Shown here piece after piece: positions 59,011 to 64,000 of a stretch of DNA of 64,000 nt. Below the pieces are notes generated by a model. The model made no database searches and was not told the origin of the DNA. It saw only the letters and a program-made list of their open reading frames with translations. The first letter of the stretch is position 1. Each line of letters begins with the position of its first letter. The DNA lies in NCBI GenBank assembly GCA_934667175.1, contig CAKULN010000004.1:1-64000 (forward strand), written 5' to 3'. This stretch comes from an uncultured Bacteroidales bacterium (GTDB lineage: Bacteria > Bacteroidota > Bacteroidia > Bacteroidales > UBA932). The position numbers and the translations under genes are program-made.

Positions 59011-62000
59011 CTAGAATGTTGGACGGAATGTAAGGTTTATACTGCGGCAATAAGGATAGGAGGTACCTCTCTCGAAACGGATGGTGGAAAGGTAGCCAAG
59101 ATCCGACAGGCCGAAGCCTACGGCAAGTTTCTTAAGGCCGAAGCGTGTGATCATCTTTGGAGGCACATCGTAGAGAACCTGGATGCTGGAGAAATAAATC
59201 TCGTTCCTCTTTTCCACAAAACGCTCCGAATAGTGCGCACTCTCGTCTGACTTTATGCTCAGATAACGGCTCAGGTCGCCGGGGTTCTTCCACCTGTCCG
59301 TGAACGCCCTGGCATCGACATTATGGTACTTGTCAATGTCCTCAACTTTTTTCTGGAGAGTGGTGTTGTAGTAGTCCGAACCGAAAGTGTAGGTGGTTGA
59401 CATCGAGAACGACAGCCCCTTCCACCGGAAAGTGGTCATCCATGACCCACGCAATATCGGATTCGTGTTACCCACGGCGACCCTTTCGTTCTGGTCATAC
59501 TTGAAAGTGTACTCACCATTCTTCTTTATGAATATCTCCCTTCCGGTCGCCGGATCTATGCCGGCGGACCTCATAGCGTAAATGTCATACTGTGATCCGC
59601 CTTCCTGAAACAGGATCTTAGGTTTTGATGAATCAGTGGCATCATCCTTTTCCGTTTTCTTCAAGGAATTGGCGATGTGTCTGATCTCATCCATGACATG
59701 ACCTCCGGTCAAAGTCATGCTCCAGAACAAGTCCTTCTTGCGGATGATCTGGGCCGACAAAGACAGGTCGATACCTTTATTGTTGATTTCACCGAAATTA
59801 ACCTTCATCGATGTCGTTCCCACAGACGGCGGCAAAGAAATAGCCATCAGCATGTCATAGGTAGTGTTTGAATAAAAATCCAACGAAACATTGAACCTAC
59901 TGTCAAGAAACGCCCCTGTGATGCCGACATTATTATTCAAAGTCCTCTGCCACTTAAGGTTGGGATTGCCCATCTGCTTCGGGATCGCACCGATTCCAGT
60001 GTAGTAGCGGTTCGTTGATTTGTACTGGTAGACAGTCTTTGCCTGATAATAGTCAAAGGCGACGTTTCCTGTGTAGCCCACAGAGTAGCGGACAGTCAAA
60101 GTGTTGATCCATTTCAGCTTCTTGATGAATGACTCATTGTGCAGGTTCCAGCCGGCGCCCATGGCCCAGAAAGGAGCGAAACTGTTCTCCGAACCGAAAC
60201 GGGAAGAACCTGAGGACCTATACGAGAGATCCATCACATAGCGGTTCCAAAGTCCGGCGTTGGCATTGGCGAAAAATCCGATTTCAGTCGCGATGTTGTC
60301 AGATCCTGAAGGGGTTCCGTTCGGGTAGCCAAGCGCGAAGGAAAGATCTGAAAGGTTGTCCTTCAGGAAACCTATTCCCTCACCGGCGGAAGACCTCGTT
60401 CTTGAATATTGGGCGTTAGACCCGCCACTGATCCTGAACATCGAACCTTTTGTGTCAAGCGAACGTCCGTAATTGACAACTATCTTTCCGGAATAGTTGA
60501 CACCACTCCTGTTGGAAAAGGAATATTTTCCACGCTGCACAGGATCCGATCCTGAATATTTGACCATGTCTGGAGATTCGTACGAATCGGAGGAACCCCA
60601 GGTCATGCCGATGTTCCCTTGTCCCGTGACGTAGAGGGATTTGGTGATGTTCCATCTTCCGTTCAGGGAGTTCTTCAAGGATTGGGTCTTGGATTTCTTG
60701 AAACTCGACAGCGATGCCTCGTACAGAGGATTGACGTCCGAGGTTCCGCTCTGGTTGACAGGATCGAAGTAATAGACCTTGATGTAGTTTCCCTCGTCAT
60801 CATAGATAGGTTCGTAGGGATTCATGGTCGAATACTTTGAGTAAGAGCCGTATGGCGAGTCTTTTGTGTCGTTCATCGAGAAGGTTGTACGGAAAGACAA
60901 GGTGAGCTTGTCACGAAGGTGATAGCCGATGTTGAAGTTAATACCCTTGGAACTGCGCTTGTCCCCTTTCATCACACCATAGGTGTCATTGAGGGTGGCG
61001 TTGGCCCTGAAATCAAGTTTCTCTCCACGGGATGACAAGGACAGCGAGTTGTTGTAGCTGAAAGGGATACGCAGCGGAGCGTGAAGCCAATCATCATTGA
61101 CTCCCTGGCGAATACGCTGGAGTTTGTAAGCATAGGCCTCATCCAAAGAGCCGTCCGAGGTGTCGTAGAGTCCGGCAAGTCTTTCCAGCTCAAGTTTCTG
61201 CTCCGGAGTGCAAAGGTTGAACGAACTCAGATCCGGATAGCTGAACTTCGGCAGAAAGTTGTAGTTCAGTCTTATCTTCTCGTTGCCTATGCGCTTTCTC
61301 TCGACAACAATGACACCGTTCGAGCCCTTCTCTCCGTAAAGGATGGTGGCCGAGGCGTCCTTGAGCACATCTATCCTCTCAATGTCGAATATGTCGAGAT
61401 CGTACAGTTCCTCCATCGTGATCTCAACTCCGTCAAGAACGATGAGAGGATTGTTCACACCCTCCTCGTTTTCATTGGTAATCAAAGAATTCGCTCCACG
61501 GATAAGGATCGATGGAATGGCATTCGGATTTGACCCCATAGCGTTGTTCTCGATCAGCACCATACCCGGGGTCAAAGACGAGATGCCGGCGAGAAGGTTC
61601 GTCGGGGACATCTCCACCAGCTGTTCTCCGCTGATGGTCGTTGCGGAACCGGTAAACGTCTCTTTTGGCTGCGAGTAGAATCCGTTGACCACGACCTCGT
61701 CAAGTTGTCCGTCCTCCTTCATGGAGACATTCACGGTCGTGCTTGAGGAAACCGTGCGCTCCAAAGATTCCATTCCTATGAATGAGAACAACAACGTGGC
61801 CGGACCCTTCGATGGCCTCGCGAAAGAAATCGTGTACTTTCCGTCAACGTCTGTGGAAGTGCCTTCCTTCGTCCCTTTCACAACAATGTAAGCACCTGCC
61901 AATGGTTCACCTTTCGAGTCCTTTACAGAGCCGTTCACCGTTATTCTCGTTCTTGGCGAGGATGTGGCCTGTCTTTGACTTTGGGCGGAAGCGCTGTACT

Positions 62001-62091
62001 GGAATGATGGTGTAAGCGCCAACAGACACGCCAAGAAAACACGGAAAGCCTTCCGGCGCACTGTCGCCTCATAGAATTTGTCCGACATCAT
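59011..62091 (-). CDS. SusC/RagA TonB-dependent outer-membrane transporter
   Basis: A 1026-residue outer-membrane receptor (start at 62091 or 62088; the GTG at 62157 is less likely). Signal peptide, then a carboxypeptidase-regulatory-like domain (TVNGSVKDSKGEPLAGAYIV, about 53-72), TonB-box region, plug domain (LVEMSPTNLLAGISSLTPG; RIDVLKDASATILYGEKGSNG) and a C-terminal beta barrel ending in YPYCRSINLTFRPTF with terminal Phe. It imports substrate using TonB energy and partners the SusD lipoprotein. The first gene of a seven-gene operon; a strong promoter lies upstream. Confidence 0.96.
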   Translation of the reverse strand: MMSDKFYEATVRRKAFRVFLACLLALTPSFQYSASAQSQRQATSSPRTRITVNGSVKDSKGEPLAGAYIVVKGTKEGTSTDVDGKYTISFARPSKGPATLLFSFIGMESLERTVSSSTTVNVSMKEDGQLDEVVVNGFYSQPKETFTGSATTISGEQLVEMSPTNLLAGISSLTPGMVLIENNAMGSNPNAIPSILIRGANSLITNENEEGVNNPLIVLDGVEITMEELYDLDIFDIERIDVLKDASATILYGEKGSNGVIVVERKRIGNEKIRLNYNFLPKFSYPDLSSFNLCTPEQKLELERLAGLYDTSDGSLDEAYAYKLQRIRQGVNDDWLHAPLRIPFSYNNSLSLSSRGEKLDFRANATLNDTYGVMKGDKRSSKGINFNIGYHLRDKLTLSFRTTFSMNDTKDSPYGSYSKYSTMNPYEPIYDDEGNYIKVYYFDPVNQSGTSDVNPLYEASLSSFKKSKTQSLKNSLNGRWNITKSLYVTGQGNIGMTWGSSDSYESPDMVKYSGSDPVQRGKYSFSNRSGVNYSGKIVVNYGRSLDTKGSMFRISGGSNAQYSRTRSSAGEGIGFLKDNLSDLSFALGYPNGTPSGSDNIATEIGFFANANAGLWNRYVMDLSYRSSGSSRFGSENSFAPFWAMGAGWNLHNESFIKKLKWINTLTVRYSVGYTGNVAFDYYQAKTVYQYKSTNRYYTGIGAIPKQMGNPNLKWQRTLNNNVGITGAFLDSRFNVSLDFYSNTTYDMLMAISLPPSVGTTSMKVNFGEINNKGIDLSLSAQIIRKKDLFWSMTLTGGHVMDEIRHIANSLKKTEKDDATDSSKPKILFQEGGSQYDIYAMRSAGIDPATGREIFIKKNGEYTFKYDQNERVAVGNTNPILRGSWMTTFRWKGLSFSMSTTYTFGSDYYNTTLQKKVEDIDKYHNVDARAFTDRWKNPGDLSRYLSIKSDESAHYSERFVEKRNEIYFSSIQVLYDVPPKMITRFGLKKLAVGFGLSDLGYLSTIRFERGTSYPYCRSINLTFRPTF

Positions 62092-62136
62092 AAGTATCGA
62101 AATTGAATAAATATTTACTATAACCTCGTCTCGATG

Positions 62137-62167
62137 CAAAGTTATGCAAACGTTCACTCAATTGCAA
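62137..62167 (-). promoter_or_regulatory. promoter of the SusCD operon
   Basis: TTG (62167-62165, minus), 20-nt spacer and TAACTTTG (62144-62137) match the consensus. No anti-sigma/sigma pair or hybrid two-component regulator gene is adjacent, so the control is not visible here. Confidence 0.65.
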
Positions 62168-62223
62168 GATGACCGGCATCCCTATTTGTTGGTATTTTGC
62201 AAGATTATTATAGCTAGTAATCG

Positions 62224-63114
62224 CTACTTGCCGTAACGGGAAAGGATAGGATCGTAGGCATCGATCCGGCGGTCGCGGAGGAACGGCCAGCCACGGCGGA
62301 CATATTCAGTGCGGTCGAGGTCGATGTCTACGACCTTCACTCCCTCCTCCTCGGTGTCAAACTGCGCAAGAATCTCGCCCTGCGGCCCTGTGGCGAACGA
62401 ATATCCCCAGAAATCCAGACCGATCGTGTTGCCGGAAGGGTCGTCCTCGTGGCCTACACGGTTCACGGTGATGACAGGCAGGCCGTTGGCCACCGAATGA
62501 CCTCTCTGGACAAGCTGCCAGGCCTGCCTCTGGGTCTGTTGCTCTTCCTTGGAATCCGTGCCCACTCCGCCGATGGCGGTAGGATAGATCAGCAGCTGGG
62601 CACCGTTCAGGGCCATAAGCCTCGCCGCCTCCGGATACCACTGATCCCAGCAGACCAGCACTCCAAGGGAACCCACCGATGTCTCGACAGGCTTGAAGCC
62701 TAAATCTCCCGGAGTGAAATAGAATTTCTCGTAGAAGCAAGGGTCATCAGGAATATGCATCTTGCGGTACTTGCCGGCGATGCCGCCGTCCTTTTCTATA
62801 ACAACGGCGGTGTTGTGGTACAGCCCCGGAGCCCGCCTCTCAAAAAGCGAAAGCACAAGCACGATCCCAAGCCTTTTGGCAAGATCTCCGAAATATTCAG
62901 TGGAAGGCCCGGGAATGGTTTCCGCAAGGTCACAGAGCGAGGCATCCTCAGTCTGGCAAAAGTACACGGAATTATGAAGTTCCTGAAGCACAACCAGTCT
63001 CGCGCCTTTGGCGGCGCATTCGCAGATGTTCTCAGTAAGTTTGGCGATGTTCGCCTTTATGTCCTTCGTGCAGCTCTGCTGCACCATTCCCACTTTCAAG
63101 ATGTTCATGTCCAT
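62224..63114 (-). CDS. aguB: N-carbamoylputrescine amidohydrolase-like nitrilase
   Basis: A 296-residue carbon-nitrogen hydrolase. The Glu-Lys-Cys triad is Glu in RLVVLQELHNSVYF (about 39-52), Lys in KYRKMHIPDD (about 117-126) and Cys in GVLVCWDQWYPEAARLMA (about 152-169). The CWDQWYPE environment and length match AguB, which hydrolyses N-carbamoylputrescine to putrescine, CO2 and ammonia. The partner agmatine deiminase is not in the window. ATG at 63108 is an alternative start. A -7 box TAACTTTG lies at 63159-63152. Confidence 0.87.
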   Translation of the reverse strand: MDMNILKVGMVQQSCTKDIKANIAKLTENICECAAKGARLVVLQELHNSVYFCQTEDASLCDLAETIPGPSTEYFGDLAKRLGIVLVLSLFERRAPGLYHNTAVVIEKDGGIAGKYRKMHIPDDPCFYEKFYFTPGDLGFKPVETSVGSLGVLVCWDQWYPEAARLMALNGAQLLIYPTAIGGVGTDSKEEQQTQRQAWQLVQRGHSVANGLPVITVNRVGHEDDPSGNTIGLDFWGYSFATGPQGEILAQFDTEEEGVKVVDIDLDRTEYVRRGWPFLRDRRIDAYDPILSRYGK

Positions 63115-63235
63115 TCAAATTTACATTCCCGCCATCGGCGGAAAAACGTCCGCAAAGTTAGCAAAAAAAGTAAAAGGTCCGGCCATCATGACCAGACCAT
63201 TATCAGTCAGCTGTCAACAAACAGCCCGATCATAT

Positions 63236-63994
63236 TCAAAAATCCCTGTCATCCGCCGTGATGTCCTCTATCTCGGCGCTTCGGACGGCATATTTCAGGA
63301 AATAGATTGTCACCACAGTATAGAACACCGTGTAGGTGAAGACGAAGATCGACAGCTGCCAGTACTCGGTAAAGAAGTAGGAGGCCAGAGCGAGGATGCC
63401 CACGAGCAGGGCGGACACGAAAATCCACGTCACCCCGTTGTTCCGGCACTTCTTGAATTCCTCCACCGTGCAGTTGACTTTCAGTTTATGAATATATTCC
63501 TTCCGCTCGACGGCGAACACGATCGTGTAGAGAATCAGCTGCACGACATAGAATGTGAAAAAGCAGTAGCATATCCCTCTCCCTATTCCGTCATGCTCTA
63601 TGAATATGAAATAGGCGGCGACGAAAACCAGAATCGGGAGACAGTTCAAGAGTATGACTCCACGGCGCACGAGACGGGAATTAAGGAGCGCGAGTGTGGC
63701 GATCGTGAAGAGGAGCGCCTGCGAGGAGCTTATCACCAGATTTCCTATGGAAAAGAACTTCTCTGTCGGAGTCGCGAGTCCTTTGAAGATCAGACCGGCA
63801 GTCATCAGGCCCATGATGAGGAATGCGAACCCAAGGGTGATCCTGGCGCTGATGTACCTTTCAGGACGGTAGAGCTTCCTGTCCATCTCCCGAAGGAATC
63901 CGCACATGTTCAGCAGAAGGACAGCGTCCGTCATACAAACCATGGCGGATGTGACGCAAAGCGTCATGTAGATCTGTCCTTCTGTCATCATCAT
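63236..63994 (-). CDS. uncharacterised multi-pass membrane protein
   Basis: A 252-residue integral membrane protein with six or seven hydrophobic segments (about 8-30, 48-70, 78-100, 108-130, 136-160, 185-205, 212-235). The end is acidic (AEIEDITADDRDF). No family signature is recognised. It resembles the transmembrane N-terminal parts of some Bacteroidota AraC-type regulators but lacks any DNA-binding domain. The first ATG is 6 bp from the window end, so the gene may begin further upstream. Confidence 0.55.
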   Translation of the reverse strand: MMMTEGQIYMTLCVTSAMVCMTDAVLLLNMCGFLREMDRKLYRPERYISARITLGFAFLIMGLMTAGLIFKGLATPTEKFFSIGNLVISSSQALLFTIATLALLNSRLVRRGVILLNCLPILVFVAAYFIFIEHDGIGRGICYCFFTFYVVQLILYTIVFAVERKEYIHKLKVNCTVEEFKKCRNNGVTWIFVSALLVGILALASYFFTEYWQLSIFVFTYTVFYTVVTIYFLKYAVRSAEIEDITADDRDF

Positions 63995-64000
63995 TGAAAA

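Noticed and set aside
63008-63997. Long plus-strand frame of 329 codons at the window end
   Set aside because: It opposes the nitrilase start region and a membrane protein with coherent hydrophobic segments; its own composition (rich in His, Glu, Gln) is typical of an antisense shadow.

Overview
The window reads as a chromosomal segment of a Bacteroidota (order Bacteroidales) bacterium. The evidence is a SusC/SusD pair followed by DUF4843 and PKD-like lipoproteins, -7 boxes of the TAnnTTTG type with a TTTG or TTG element about 19-21 nt upstream, the absence of Shine-Dalgarno sequences, and gene families typical of the phylum (PG_1098-like methyltransferase, DUF5117-type zinc protease, MnmA, TrkH with an adjacent four-helix sensor-like protein). 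Genus cannot be fixed from sequence alone; a Rikenellaceae/RC9-like gut lineage is a guess.

Layout: 0.4-1.2 kb rpmH and tadA; 1.2-2.6 kb a DUF1016 nuclease gene enclosed by 94-bp direct repeats; 2.6-6.0 kb a dipeptidyl peptidase IV and a DUF4143-type ATPase; 6.0-10.2 kb a trkH operon with a four-helix membrane protein and a RecD-like helicase; 10.4-13.6 kb uvrD/pcrA, SRP RNA and cdd; 13.9-20 kb mnmA, a YhiN-type flavoprotein, tRNA-Thr(CGT), a GNAT and a phosphohexomutase; 20.8-30.6 kb a methyltransferase, tex, a ClC channel, an alpha/beta-hydrolase-like gene with a Gfo/Idh/MocA oxidoreductase, a secreted repeat protein enclosed by 63-bp direct repeats, and a YqiA-type hydrolase; 30.8-38.7 kb a NahK-like kinase, an AlbA_2/HATPase protein, a lipoprotein dipeptide epimerase with a transglutaminase, and htpG; 38.7-41.5 kb a decayed accessory zone (internally deleted serine recombinase, 4 x 52-bp tandem repeat, restriction-methylase fragment, DUF234-type ATPase); 41.5-44.1 kb a divergent acyl-CoA synthetase/HAD pair; 44.1-45.8 kb hipBA; 46.3-49.4 kb a phosphate-scavenging pair; 49.6-62.1 kb a seven-gene SusCD operon ending in a large zincin, best read as a protein/peptide capture and cleavage system; 62.2-64 kb an N-carbamoylputrescine amidohydrolase and an uncharacterised membrane protein.

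The most striking feature is a dispersed REP-like palindrome (core TGAGCCTGTCGAA, arms such as GGTCACT/AGTGACC that co-vary) in 13 clusters. It lies between genes but also inside conserved enzymes, where it forms in-frame tandem arrays of 21, 30 and 45 bp (mnmA, oxidoreductase, methyltransferase) or in-frame insertions and tails (helicase, sensor-like protein). Two minus-strand accessory genes (DUF1016 and the secreted repeat protein) sit between long near-identical composite copies of this element in the same geometry, which suggests repeat-bounded gene cassettes. No REP-associated transposase is present here. A second global signal is strong excess of the hexamer GAATAT, including at many start codons (GAATATG).
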